A DNA stretch of 37,652 nt, taken from a virus. This document shows, piece by piece, positions 1-6,354 of this stretch. Location: positions 1 to 37,652 of the IMG/VR virus record IMGVR_UViG_3300043399_000151; one strand, given 5' to 3'. The notes under the pieces are model-generated. The model had not been told where the DNA came from and searched no databases. It worked only from the letters and a program-made list of their open reading frames with translations. Made by a program: the position numbers and the translations under genes. Positions within the stretch are counted from its first letter, which is position 1, and each line of letters starts with the position of its first letter.

Positions 1-127
1 GCGCTACCGGCTCTGGCGACTACGCCGGGGTGACATTGGACAAGGTAATGTCACTGTCCAAGTCCAAGGGCGGTTATGAGATTGTTTCCTCGCTGCCTTC
101 TACCGAGTTGTTTGAAGGTAGGGTCGT
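1..127. repeat. Terminal direct repeat, left copy (circular closure)
   Basis: These 127 bases are identical to 37526-37652. The tail-tip gene continues in frame across the join, so the repeat marks a circularly closed assembly rather than two real genomic copies. A length of 127 is also a common assembler k-mer size, which fits an assembly overlap. The unique genome is then 37,525 bp. Confidence 0.95.
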
Positions 128-407
128 TTACCTTACTACTGATGACAAACTATACCGTTACACCGGCAGCGCCTGGACTAAAGCCGTTGATGGCCTTGAT
201 CTTGTAGCCAACTCAGTCACAACCAACGCCATCAATACTGGCGCTGTAACGGCTGCTAAGATCGATGTCACCAGCTTGTCTGCAATCACCGCAACGATTG
301 GGACGTTGCGGACAGCTACCAGCGGCGCTCGCACTGAGATCCAGGACAATTTGATTGAGGTATACGACGCTTCAAACGTCAAGCGCGTCCAGATAGGTGT
401 TTGGTAA
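3..407 (+). CDS. Tail-tip / central fibre protein (gpJ-like), C-terminal part
   Basis: This is the 3' end of the gene that starts at 35371. Joining 35371-37525 to 1-407 gives one uninterrupted frame of 853 residues. The C-terminal part here includes a segment like those near the end of many gpJ-type proteins, with a predicted helical stretch (NSVTTNAINTGAVTAAKI) followed by a small beta module ending in VQIGVW. In the family this protein sits at the tail tip and contacts the host surface. The stop TAA overlaps the ATG of the next gene at 407, which implies coupled translation. The GTG at 30 is not a real start; it is merely the first start-type codon after the cut. Confidence 0.9.
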   Translation, partial: ATGSGDYAGVTLDKVMSLSKSKGGYEIVSSLPSTELFEGRVVYLTTDDKLYRYTGSAWTKAVDGLDLVANSVTTNAINTGAVTAAKIDVTSLSAITATIGTLRTATSGARTEIQDNLIEVYDASNVKRVQIGVW

Positions 408-706
408 TGCCACAAGGCTTGCGCGTCTGGAATAGTTCTGGGAACCTCATCATTGATGTGAGCGATAGAATTATGACTGTACTGGGGCGTATTGAGGTCA
501 ATTCCTCTACCCCAAGCGGTACAGTAACAGTGAGCGATGCTAGATTGGCGCTTGGGCAACGCTGGTATTTCAAGACATCGACTAGTGGCGGCTGGGTGGG
601 TGCCTGCGACGTAACGGTAACAATGACATCATCATCAATTACTGTTACAGTGACAAATTCCACATTGATCCCGGGTCCTCTGTACATAACTTATGGAGTT
701 TATTGA
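407..706 (+). CDS. Small tail-tip accessory protein
   Basis: A 99-residue protein beginning MPQGLRVWNSSGNLIIDVSD, starting at the ATG that overlaps the gpJ stop codon (TAATG). A TTG lies two codons upstream in frame, but the ATG fits the overlap better. The N-terminal pattern GLRVWxxxGNLIIDxSD is typical of short beta-rich proteins placed after gpJ genes in siphoviruses (DUF6453-like, from memory). It recurs twice in the next gene product. No enzymatic residues are visible. A small structural subunit attached to the tail tip is the likely role, inferred from position and module sharing. Confidence 0.7.
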   Translation: MPQGLRVWNSSGNLIIDVSDRIMTVLGRIEVNSSTPSGTVTVSDARLALGQRWYFKTSTSGGWVGACDVTVTMTSSSITVTVTNSTLIPGPLYITYGVY

Positions 707-708
707 GC

Positions 709-1473
709 ATGACGGCAGGAATCCAAGTTTTTAATAACTCTAATACAATTGTGATTGATTCAGAGTCGATCAACTTTGTGCTGCATTCCAAAGGGTCGAT
801 TACAACGCAAACTCCACCGGCAGACCAGCGCCTTTTCCCTAGTGGAACGGGGATGGATGCCTATCGATACATCTCATATTATTGCACCAGCATTGGCGTG
901 ATAAACCTCTACGGCGCTCCTGACGGCGGTGTATTTGCCGTTCAATGCGCCTCCAATGTTGCTCCGGTAAACTTCTCTTACCCGCTCACCAGCAGTTTTG
1001 GCGCTTTCCTGACTGTAGGATGTGAAGGGGCAGTAGGCACAACTGTCAACTGGTGGTACTTCCTGCCTGTCAACAAAATGGGGCCTTCAACTGAGGGTGC
1101 TGGCTTAAGGGTATTCTCTACAACTGGCCAAATTGCTTATGATAGCGGCTATCTGCCAATTAAGTATGTAGATTCTAAATCGGGGCCAGGGTCACCGGGC
1201 AATAACGCAACTGGAGGGCCGTTTACATACACAAGTGGCAGAAGCTACGCTTTGATCCTTTCGTCATGCGGAGGATACATGGGCGGTAAACAGCGCGCTA
1301 CGGGCATTTACGATTATGTCCACATAGGTGTCGGTGGCAGGGTCAGCAGCAATGTTGTGTATACTGCCGATGTTGTTGGGCAGTCTGAGGGTTACAACCT
1401 ATACAGCGGAACCCCGTACAACCCGATATACCTATCGTGGAGCGTCATAGTGGTTGATGTAACCGATCTATAA
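709..1473 (+). CDS. Tail-tip accessory protein with duplicated module
   Basis: A 254-residue protein starting at ATG 709. A GGAG lies about 10 bases upstream, and a TTG at 703 is the alternative start. It carries the module of the preceding gene product twice: AGIQVFNNSNTIVIDS near residue 3 and AGLRVFSTTGQIAYDSG near residue 130. Each copy is followed by a region rich in Gly, Ser and aromatic residues, consistent with beta structure. There is no signal peptide or membrane segment. It probably arose from the smaller neighbour by duplication and extension. A tail-tip or receptor-contact role is inferred from position only. Confidence 0.7.
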   Translation: MTAGIQVFNNSNTIVIDSESINFVLHSKGSITTQTPPADQRLFPSGTGMDAYRYISYYCTSIGVINLYGAPDGGVFAVQCASNVAPVNFSYPLTSSFGAFLTVGCEGAVGTTVNWWYFLPVNKMGPSTEGAGLRVFSTTGQIAYDSGYLPIKYVDSKSGPGSPGNNATGGPFTYTSGRSYALILSSCGGYMGGKQRATGIYDYVHIGVGGRVSSNVVYTADVVGQSEGYNLYSGTPYNPIYLSWSVIVVDVTDL

Positions 1474-1476
1474 TGC

Positions 1477-1504
1477 TTGCCAAAATCCGCCATTTTGTGA
1501 TACG
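1477..1504 (+). promoter_or_regulatory. Weak candidate promoter with small hairpin
   Basis: TTGCCA (1477-1482) and GATACG (1499-1504) are 16 bases apart in the 53-base gap before the spike-base gene. The perfect inverted repeat CAAAAT/ATTTTG (1481-1486 and 1492-1497, loop CCGCC) overlaps it. The -10 match is poor. It could instead be a minor RNA structure within the late transcript. Confidence 0.2.
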
Positions 1505-1526
1505 ACAGTGAGGACAGGAGAACGCC

Positions 1527-1799
1527 ATGCCTTATAATCGCCAAGACTTTACCAGCGGGGCCGATACGTTTGGCTTTTCTGGGGCCACCATCTCACTGGC
1601 TGGCGGGGATGTTAACATCAATGATACGGTGAAGGCCATTGTGGTTTGCGCGACTGGCAATGTGGTGTTTCGCCCGGTTGGCTCAGGTGCTGACATTACG
1701 ATGAGCAGCCTGCCTGCTGGCTACATCATTCCTTATCACTGCTCGGTCATTCGTCAGACTGGAACCACTGCAACGCTTGCCACCATTATCGGGCGGTAA
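1527..1799 (+). CDS. Spike base protein-like (RCAP_rcc01079-type)
   Basis: A 90-residue protein with AGGAG upstream of ATG 1527. The order of motifs VKAIVVCATGNVVFRPVGSG, then SSLPAGYIIPYHCSVIRQTG, then TTATLATIIG matches the small spike-base family first known from the Rhodobacter gene transfer agent, which forms the base for head or tail spikes. The hallmark is a short beta domain with a value-display strand followed by PAG(Y/T)I(I/L)P and a closing TGTTAT strand. It lies directly upstream of the tail-fibre gene, so it may anchor that fibre. The family is recognised from memory and was not searched. Confidence 0.65.
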   Translation: MPYNRQDFTSGADTFGFSGATISLAGGDVNINDTVKAIVVCATGNVVFRPVGSGADITMSSLPAGYIIPYHCSVIRQTGTTATLATIIGR

Positions 1800-1802
1800 G
1801 CC

Positions 1803-2999
1803 ATGTTCGGCATCAGCCTGGCGCGGATCAGCCTTTTGACCGGATCGTCTTTGGGCGGCGGCGTTGGAGTCAGCGCGACACTTGATCTTAATTTCCGAGG
1901 GCAAGGATACTCTGCTGCTATGGCTGGCTACACCTTCAACCAACTCATCGACTTCACCCGCACGACTGCCGGGACTTACGTTGACAGCACTGGCAAGATT
2001 GTCTCGACGCCTGCCTCGCGGAACCTACTTTTGGTGACGCAAGAACTTGATAACGGCGCTTGGACTAAATCAGGTTCTAGCATCACGGCGAACGCAGTTG
2101 CCGCGCCGGACGGAACGCTGACTGCCGATAAGATCAACGAAGATACCAGCTTTGCCGAACACAAGGCTTCGCAATCGGCCACTGTTGCAGCCGGAAGCGT
2201 TACGCTTTCAGTCTATGCCAAGGCGGCAGGGCGCGGCTTTTTGGCAATCCGCGAAAACATCAACGGGACGTTTGTAAACACGTTCTTCAACCTTGCTACG
2301 GGCGCGGTTGTCAGCACTGGTGCAAGCAGAACCTCTAGCATCTCTTCCGTGGGAAGTGGTTGGTATCGCTGTGCTGTTACAGCCACTAGTGCAGGCGGGT
2401 CCGTAAACTGCGGCTTTGACGTTTCGAGCAATGGATCTGACGTTGTTTACACCGGCGACGGCACCTCTGGCATCTACGTCTGGGGCGCACAGCTAGAGCA
2501 AGCCTCTGCCGCGACCGACTACACCCGCAACAACGGCGGCGTGTTCCCGCCGCGCCTAGACTACGATCCGGTCACGCTGGCACCCAAGGGGCTGCTGGTG
2601 GAAGAGCAGCGGACGAATTTGTTCACGTATTCGGAGCAGTTTGATAATGCTGCTTGGGCAAAGACTAACGTTGCGGTTACGGCCAACAGCGCCGCCTCGC
2701 CATCTGGAACGACAACCGCAGACACGCTTGCGGCTACTAGTGCAAATGGCACCGTAACGCAGGCGATCAGCACAACCGCGATTGCAATGACCTATTCGGT
2801 CTATCTCAAGCGCAAGACCGGAACTGGTGGTATCCAGATCACCGCAGACGGTTCGACTTGGGTAACACAGACAATTGATAGCACGAACTGGACGCGCTGC
2901 ATCGTGACGCAAACGGCGCTTGCCGGAACGACCAGCCCCGGCATTCGCATTGTTGCTAGCGGGGATGAGGTGTTTGCTTGGGGGGCGCAATATGAATAG
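1803..2999 (+). CDS. Tail fibre / adhesin, N-terminal part (split gene)
   Basis: A 398-residue protein starting at ATG 1803, three bases after the previous stop. It holds two tandem copies of a carbohydrate-binding-like beta domain. Copy 1 is at about residues 74-240 (RNLLLVTQELDNGAWTKSG to VYVWGAQLE-type end) and copy 2 at about 271-398 (TNLFTYSEQFDNAAWAKTN to VFAWGAQYE). Proteins with this architecture normally continue from WGAQ(L/Y)E straight into a domain beginning SFATSYIPT. Here that continuation lies 690 bases downstream at 3686 in another frame, with an antisense HNH gene between. The first TAG at 2997-2999 is therefore probably a new stop created by the insertion. Whether the truncated protein works alone, together with the second part, or after RNA splicing cannot be told from the sequence. 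Confidence 0.75.
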   Translation: MFGISLARISLLTGSSLGGGVGVSATLDLNFRGQGYSAAMAGYTFNQLIDFTRTTAGTYVDSTGKIVSTPASRNLLLVTQELDNGAWTKSGSSITANAVAAPDGTLTADKINEDTSFAEHKASQSATVAAGSVTLSVYAKAAGRGFLAIRENINGTFVNTFFNLATGAVVSTGASRTSSISSVGSGWYRCAVTATSAGGSVNCGFDVSSNGSDVVYTGDGTSGIYVWGAQLEQASAATDYTRNNGGVFPPRLDYDPVTLAPKGLLVEEQRTNLFTYSEQFDNAAWAKTNVAVTANSAASPSGTTTADTLAATSANGTVTQAISTTAIAMTYSVYLKRKTGTGGIQITADGSTWVTQTIDSTNWTRCIVTQTALAGTTSPGIRIVASGDEVFAWGAQYE

Positions 3000-3636
3000 C
3001 CCCGGCATGAACCCTAGTGTGGCAACCCCGGCAAAGGGTAATCAGGTTATCCAGCGCATTGTTTCGCAACCGACGCTCTGTTGTCGTTCCTTTTCCGTCG
3101 ATATGGTGAACGTGAAGATCGTCCTTTGTGCCGCAATACTGGCAAGTGCGATTGTCTCGCTCCAAAGCCTTTTCGCGGTTCCCGTCGAAATCGTAGTTAT
3201 CTCTGGCGCGCTTGGCGTATTCAGCAACCTTGTCACCGTTGGCTTTCAGCCAATCACGGATTTTGTTGACCTCTTTGACCCGCTGGCATTCGGGGCATCG
3301 CTTTTGTGGGCCGGAGCGGTATTCAAAATCATCGCCGCATTCGGGGCAAAACAAAATCGCGCCAACTTCGACAGCGCCACTTTTCCGCCGCAGATTGCGA
3401 AGGGCCTCGGTATTCTTCTGGGCGCGGTATCCCGGCATACAACTTTGGCAAGCCCGCTGGTGGCTCCCTGTCGGTTTGTAAGTGCTGCCGCAAACAACGC
3501 AATCGCGCACTTTAAAGCCGCTTCCGGTCTGCCCATGAGCGGCAAGCGCACAGAGTTTGCATCGCTTCATATTTGGAGATGTTCTGACAATCTGCTGCGA
3601 GCAATCTGGGCAAGTGATCGTTCCGTAAACCTTCAC
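2956..3636 (-). CDS. HNH homing endonuclease with three zinc fingers (antisense)
   Basis: A 226-residue protein from a GTG start at 3636, with GGAG seven bases upstream on the minus strand. Three CxxC...CxxC units occupy the N-terminal half (near residues 9-30, 45-65 and 94-115). A C-terminal HNH nuclease follows, with CQYCG, the catalytic-type HVHHIDG, an Asn in DNLITLC and the closing CRGCHTRVH. Such enzymes cut DNA and spread their own gene. The gene lies on the opposite strand to its surroundings, and its last 15 or so codons run into the 3' end of the fibre gene (44-base antisense overlap), so its C-terminus is partly antisense fibre sequence. It is the likely cause of the fibre gene split. 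Confidence 0.88.
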   Translation of the reverse strand: MKVYGTITCPDCSQQIVRTSPNMKRCKLCALAAHGQTGSGFKVRDCVVCGSTYKPTGSHQRACQSCMPGYRAQKNTEALRNLRRKSGAVEVGAILFCPECGDDFEYRSGPQKRCPECQRVKEVNKIRDWLKANGDKVAEYAKRARDNYDFDGNREKALERDNRTCQYCGTKDDLHVHHIDGKGTTTERRLRNNALDNLITLCRGCHTRVHAGAIHIAPPKQTPHPR

Positions 3637-3685
3637 TTTTCAACTCCAATCAATTTCTTTCGCAACATAGCAGGGAGTCGCAACA

Positions 3686-4225
3686 ATGGCTAGCTTCGCA
3701 ACGTCATATATCCCCACGCTCGCCTCACAGGTCACGCGCACGGCTGACGTTGCGACGATCACGGGGGCGAACTTCTCGCAGTGGTATAACCAGAGCGAGG
3801 GGACGTTTGTGGTGGAAGCCGCATCAGCCAGTGCAAGCCAAGACGGTAAGTTCCTATCACTTACGGACGGGACAGCCAGTGGCCAAAACAACAGCATTAC
3901 GCTGGATGTCGGATCGTCTGGAAAAACTCGGTTTTTTGTTACTACTTCTGGCACAGTTCAAGCTGTTTTCGTGAGTTCGGCAACTTATACGCCAAATAGC
4001 GTGATTAAAATTGCTGGTGCATATAAGCAGAACGATTTTGGCGGAACTACAAAAGGCGAAGCTATTACGACTGACACGACAGGTAGTGTGCCAAGTGTAA
4101 GCGTGATGGAGATTGGCTACCATCGGTATGGTTTACCGTTGCAATGGGTTAACGGCCATATCCGGTCTGTGCGCTACTATCCGACTAGGCTCCAAAATTC
4201 ACAGTTGCAGGCGCTTACGGCATGA
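3686..4225 (+). CDS. Tail fibre / adhesin, C-terminal part (split gene)
   Basis: A 179-residue protein with its own ATG and AGGGAG (3672-3677), eight bases upstream. It begins MASFATSYIPTLASQVTR, the standard continuation after the WGAQ(L/Y)E end of the preceding fibre domain. It then reads as a concanavalin/LamG-like beta-sandwich, with FSQWYNQSEGTFVVEA early and GHIRSVRYYPTRLQNSQLQ near the end, a typical C-terminus of this domain. Removing 2997-3688 would fuse the halves in frame (...AQYE-ASFATSY...). The available ribosome binding site suggests the half can be made as a separate polypeptide. It presumably takes part in surface recognition together with the first part. Confidence 0.75.
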   Translation: MASFATSYIPTLASQVTRTADVATITGANFSQWYNQSEGTFVVEAASASASQDGKFLSLTDGTASGQNNSITLDVGSSGKTRFFVTTSGTVQAVFVSSATYTPNSVIKIAGAYKQNDFGGTTKGEAITTDTTGSVPSVSVMEIGYHRYGLPLQWVNGHIRSVRYYPTRLQNSQLQALTA

Positions 4226-4228
4226 GGA
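4214..4228 (+). repeat. Imperfect direct repeat, left flank of HNH gene 4222-4764
   Basis: CTTACGGCATGAGGA here and CTCACGGCATAAGGA at 4753-4767 agree at 13 of 15 positions. Each copy encodes a C-terminal LTA, a stop codon and an AGGA element. The pair brackets the HNH gene, as expected if insertion duplicated or regenerated the fibre gene end and the ribosome binding site of the next gene. Confidence 0.6.
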
Positions 4229-4764
4229 AAATGAACTTCACGCCAGAGCGCATTGCTGCTTTTTGGGGCCGGGTTGATAAAACCAGCGACCCTAACGGAT
4301 GCTGGACTTGGCAAGGCGCTAAGTTCTCAAACGGATATGGCGCGTTCCAGTTGGGCGTGGGCAACACGGTTCGCGCCCACCGTATGTCATATGTGCTGCA
4401 CAATGGGTTTTTCGATGACGCGCTAGTGGTGTGCCACAAGTGCGACAACCGTGAGTGTGTAAACCCTGACCACCTGTTTGTCGGGACTAACGCAGACAAT
4501 TCTGCGGACATGAGTAGAAAGGGGCGCGCAGCAAGGCTCTATGGAGCCAAAAACGGTTGCTCAAAGCTGACTGAAAGCGCGGTTCTGTCAATCTATCAAG
4601 ACCCGCGCACTAACCGGGAAATCGCCGCTGATTATGGCGTGGCACCCTCACTGGTGAGCCTAATCCGTCACCGCAAGGTTTGGGGTGAGACGACCAAGCA
4701 CCTTCCGCCTCACGAACGACGCAAACCGGGAGCGGGCAGCAGTGCTGTTCGCCTCACGGCATAA
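4222..4764 (+). CDS. HNH homing endonuclease with C-terminal HTH
   Basis: A 180-residue protein whose ATG overlaps the fibre stop (ATGA); the ATG at 4231 is an alternative. The start CWTWQGAKFSNGYGAF and the block AHRMSYVLHNG, VVCHKCDNRECVNPDHLFVG are diagnostic of phage HNH endonucleases of the HNH_3 type (His at the first H, Asn in CVNPDHLF, His in DHLF). The C-terminal third (KLTESAVLSIYQ, then REIAADYGVAPSLVSLIRHR) is the usual DNA-binding helix-turn-helix. The gene sits exactly at the 3' end of the fibre gene, and its own end resembles the fibre end, which suggests insertion as a free-standing homing gene. It is probably translated with the late operon. Confidence 0.9.
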   Translation: MRKMNFTPERIAAFWGRVDKTSDPNGCWTWQGAKFSNGYGAFQLGVGNTVRAHRMSYVLHNGFFDDALVVCHKCDNRECVNPDHLFVGTNADNSADMSRKGRAARLYGAKNGCSKLTESAVLSIYQDPRTNREIAADYGVAPSLVSLIRHRKVWGETTKHLPPHERRKPGAGSSAVRLTA

Positions 4765-4767
4765 GGA
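4753..4767 (+). repeat. Imperfect direct repeat, right flank of HNH gene 4222-4764
   Basis: Partner of 4214-4228. This copy supplies the stop codon of the HNH gene and the AAGGAG (4763-4768) that serves the TTG start at 4776. Confidence 0.6.
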
Positions 4768-4775
4768 GATAACCC

Positions 4776-5072
4776 TTGGCAGACTATTATCTCAAGGCCG
4801 CAGACGAAGCCGTCATGAACGCCGCGCTGGTGGACGCTGGGCTGGCCTATCTGGACGAGGACGCGCTGGTTCCGGCACCGGGCGTATCGCTGGACGTTAT
4901 CGGCCCGATTAGCCGTGTCATCGGCTATGACGATGAGGGCGAGCCTATCGTGCAGGAATATCCTGAGTGGCACGTAAATGTGCGCTGTGGTGGCCTTAGC
5001 GAGGAACAGGAAGCTGCGCTTGCTGGCTTGGTCATTGTTCCGCCTGAAACGCCGTTCCGGGTGTGGGCATAG
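4776..5072 (+). CDS. Conserved phage protein of unknown function
   Basis: A 98-residue acidic protein starting at TTG 4776 with a strong AAGGAG seven bases upstream; no nearby ATG fits as well. It begins MADYYLKAADEAVMNAALVDAG and ends PPETPFRVWA. There are no membrane segments, Cys pairs or catalytic motifs. Similar short proteins, in which a beta strand pattern like PISRVIGYDDEGEPIVQEYP is followed by a C-terminal helix, often lie between fibre and lysis genes in tailed phages. A fibre-assembly chaperone or a tail cap is possible, but nothing in the sequence proves either. Confidence 0.7.
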   Translation: MADYYLKAADEAVMNAALVDAGLAYLDEDALVPAPGVSLDVIGPISRVIGYDDEGEPIVQEYPEWHVNVRCGGLSEEQEAALAGLVIVPPETPFRVWA

Positions 5073-5098
5073 GCTGACTTTGAACTTAGGGGGCGACA

Positions 5099-5314
5099 AT
5101 GGACGATCACGACATCTGGGAACACATTCCTGAGGGGATAAAGCATATTCTGGATGTCCTGTCTGTTGGCACAATGTTGGGGACTTTGTTTCAAATGCTG
5201 CCGAACATTGCTGCCTTGCTGACGATCATTTGGACGAGTCTCAGGATTCTTGAGACTGATACGGTTCGGAATATGACCAAGAGGAGTAATGATAATGGCG
5301 AAGGGCAACTTTGA
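5099..5314 (+). CDS. Holin-like small membrane protein
   Basis: A 71-residue protein with AGGGGG upstream of ATG 5099. A hydrophobic stretch, about residues 22-49 (LSVGTMLGTLFQMLP...AALLTIIWTSLRI), is followed by ETDTVRN and a hydrophilic tail. This PxIAALLxIIWTxLRIxETDTV layout is common in small proteins directly before phage endolysins and is usually called holin. The gene overlaps the endolysin start by about 20 bases, as in typical lysis cassettes. The expected role is a timed lesion in the inner membrane. A second small membrane protein follows the endolysin, and which is holin and which antiholin cannot be told. Confidence 0.65.
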   Translation: MDDHDIWEHIPEGIKHILDVLSVGTMLGTLFQMLPNIAALLTIIWTSLRILETDTVRNMTKRSNDNGEGQL

Positions 5315-5840
5315 GCCAAGCCTGAAGGAAGTCCTTCTTCACGAAGGTGGGTATTCAAATCACCCAAAGGACCCTGGCAAAGCGACCAACCTTGGCGTGA
5401 CCCAAGCCGTCTATGAAGATTGGATCGGGTACAAGGTCAACGAGGCGATTATGCGCAAGTTGACCGTCGATCATGTGCGCACTCTCTACAAGGTCAGGTA
5501 CTGGGACGCGATCCATTGCGATGATCTGCCGATCGGGCTTGACCTGTGCGTCTTTGACTTCGGTGTCAACGCAGGCACTTCCCGCTCTACTCGCTATCTC
5601 CAGCGCATGGTTGGGGCAAAGGAAGATGGCGTGATTGGGCCACGCACTCTCTCCAGAGTTCGCCAGATGGCCAAGGACATTGGCATCTCTGGCTGCATCA
5701 TGCGTTACCAAGATATGCGCCGTGACTACTACAGGATGCTCAAGCACTTCCCAACATTTGGTAAAGGTTGGCTGCGGCGCGTAAAGGAAGTCGAGCATAC
5801 TGCACTCAAGATGATCCCGAAAGGAATGGACCATGCTTAA
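5295..5840 (+). CDS. Endolysin, glycoside hydrolase family 108 (N-acetylmuramidase)
   Basis: A 181-residue lysozyme-like enzyme expected to cleave the N-acetylmuramic acid-N-acetylglucosamine bond of peptidoglycan. The family signature HEGGYSNHPKDPG, with the catalytic Glu near residue 17, is followed by TNLGVT. The mid-protein motif LDLCVFDFGVNAG and a C-terminal helical part matching the peptidoglycan-binding domain of the family also fit. The length is normal for GH108. ATG 5295 is preferred over ATG 5289 because GAGGAG (5281-5286) then has an eight-base spacing instead of two. There is no signal peptide, so release depends on the holin. Confidence 0.92.
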   Translation: MAKGNFEPSLKEVLLHEGGYSNHPKDPGKATNLGVTQAVYEDWIGYKVNEAIMRKLTVDHVRTLYKVRYWDAIHCDDLPIGLDLCVFDFGVNAGTSRSTRYLQRMVGAKEDGVIGPRTLSRVRQMAKDIGISGCIMRYQDMRRDYYRMLKHFPTFGKGWLRRVKEVEHTALKMIPKGMDHA

Positions 5841-6000
5841 TTTTGTCCTGCACCGTCTGCGCGAGCCTTCTACCTATGCTGGTCTGGCTGGCCTTGCCGC
5901 TGCTCTTGGCGTTGCCGAGCCGATCTATCAGGCCGCTGCTGCTGTTGTCATGGCGATTGCCGGTCTTGCTGCCATCCTACTTGGTGAACAGGCCAAGTGA
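5833..6000 (+). CDS. Small membrane protein, second holin/antiholin candidate
   Basis: A 55-residue protein whose ATG lies inside the endolysin 3' end. It starts MLNFVLHRLREPSTYAGLAG, followed by two Ala/Gly-rich hydrophobic stretches (about residues 15-28 and 33-51) around an EPIYQ turn, and ends GEQAK. The REPSTYAGLAGL motif is common in very small lysis-cassette proteins of Gram-negative phages. The gene overlaps both neighbours by a few bases, so translation is probably coupled. It is a likely holin or antiholin; hydrophobicity and position are the only evidence. Confidence 0.7.
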   Translation: MLNFVLHRLREPSTYAGLAGLAAALGVAEPIYQAAAAVVMAIAGLAAILLGEQAK

Positions 6001-6218
6001 TTAAGTTCCTGACTGCCCTGCTGGATGTAATCCAAAAGGTTTTCGCCTTTCTGGATCAGCATCATTGGAAGCAGCAGGGCCGTCAGGAAGCCATTAAGCA
6101 AGCGGAGAAAGAGATTGAAGAGCAAATCTCCCTGGGTGAGGCCGCTGTCTCTATCCCTGATCCTGATCGGACTGAGCGGCTGCGCAATAAATACGACCGA
6201 TCCCGTTCCGCTCAATAG
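5997..6218 (+). CDS. Inner-membrane spanin subunit (Rz-like)
   Basis: A 73-residue protein from a GTG start overlapping the previous stop (GTGA). The N-terminus, about residues 1-18 (MIKFLTALLDVIQKVFAF), is amphipathic to hydrophobic. A charged alpha-helical stretch with coiled-coil character follows (QEAIKQAEKEIEEQ). The o-spanin gene starts inside it in another frame, the classic Rz/Rz1 layout. The expected role is to span the periplasm with its lipoprotein partner and fuse inner and outer membranes at the last step of lysis. It is shorter than lambda Rz, and the membrane segment is not ideal, hence the moderate confidence. Confidence 0.6.
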   Translation: MIKFLTALLDVIQKVFAFLDQHHWKQQGRQEAIKQAEKEIEEQISLGEAAVSIPDPDRTERLRNKYDRSRSAQ

Positions 6219-6354
6219 CTACTGCGCTATTGCCAAACCAATCTTCTACGACACCAAATTGGACAGTCCTGAGACTATCGCTGAGATAGAGGCCCATAAC
6301 AGTAAGTTTGAATGTATTTGCAACCATGACTGCTCGCAGGAGCTAAAGCAATGA
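6115..6354 (+). CDS. Outer-membrane spanin lipoprotein (Rz1-like)
   Basis: A 79-residue protein from a TTG start within the i-spanin gene. A basic N-terminus (MKSKSPWVRP) is followed by a hydrophobic core and the lipobox LSGC, with Cys at about residue 23, so processing by signal peptidase II and lipidation are expected. The mature part has a pair of Cys near the C-terminus (CICNHDC). Together with the nested layout over the i-spanin gene, this identifies a spanin pair and therefore a Gram-negative host. It ends in an ATGA overlap with the metallophosphoesterase gene. Confidence 0.78.
   Translation: MKSKSPWVRPLSLSLILIGLSGCAINTTDPVPLNSYCAIAKPIFYDTKLDSPETIAEIEAHNSKFECICNHDCSQELKQ

Noticed and set aside
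2997-3688. Group I or II intron, or intein, in the fibre gene
   Set aside because: Not supported: the endonuclease is on the opposite strand, nearly all the insert is its coding sequence, no intein blocks are present, and no conserved intron core was recognised by eye. Kept only as a test in the findings.
2920-3693. Plus-strand ORF of 257 codons through the HNH insert
   Set aside because: Antisense to the HNH gene, whose zinc and HNH motifs are clear. It would only matter if it continued the fibre, but its frame and composition do not fit.
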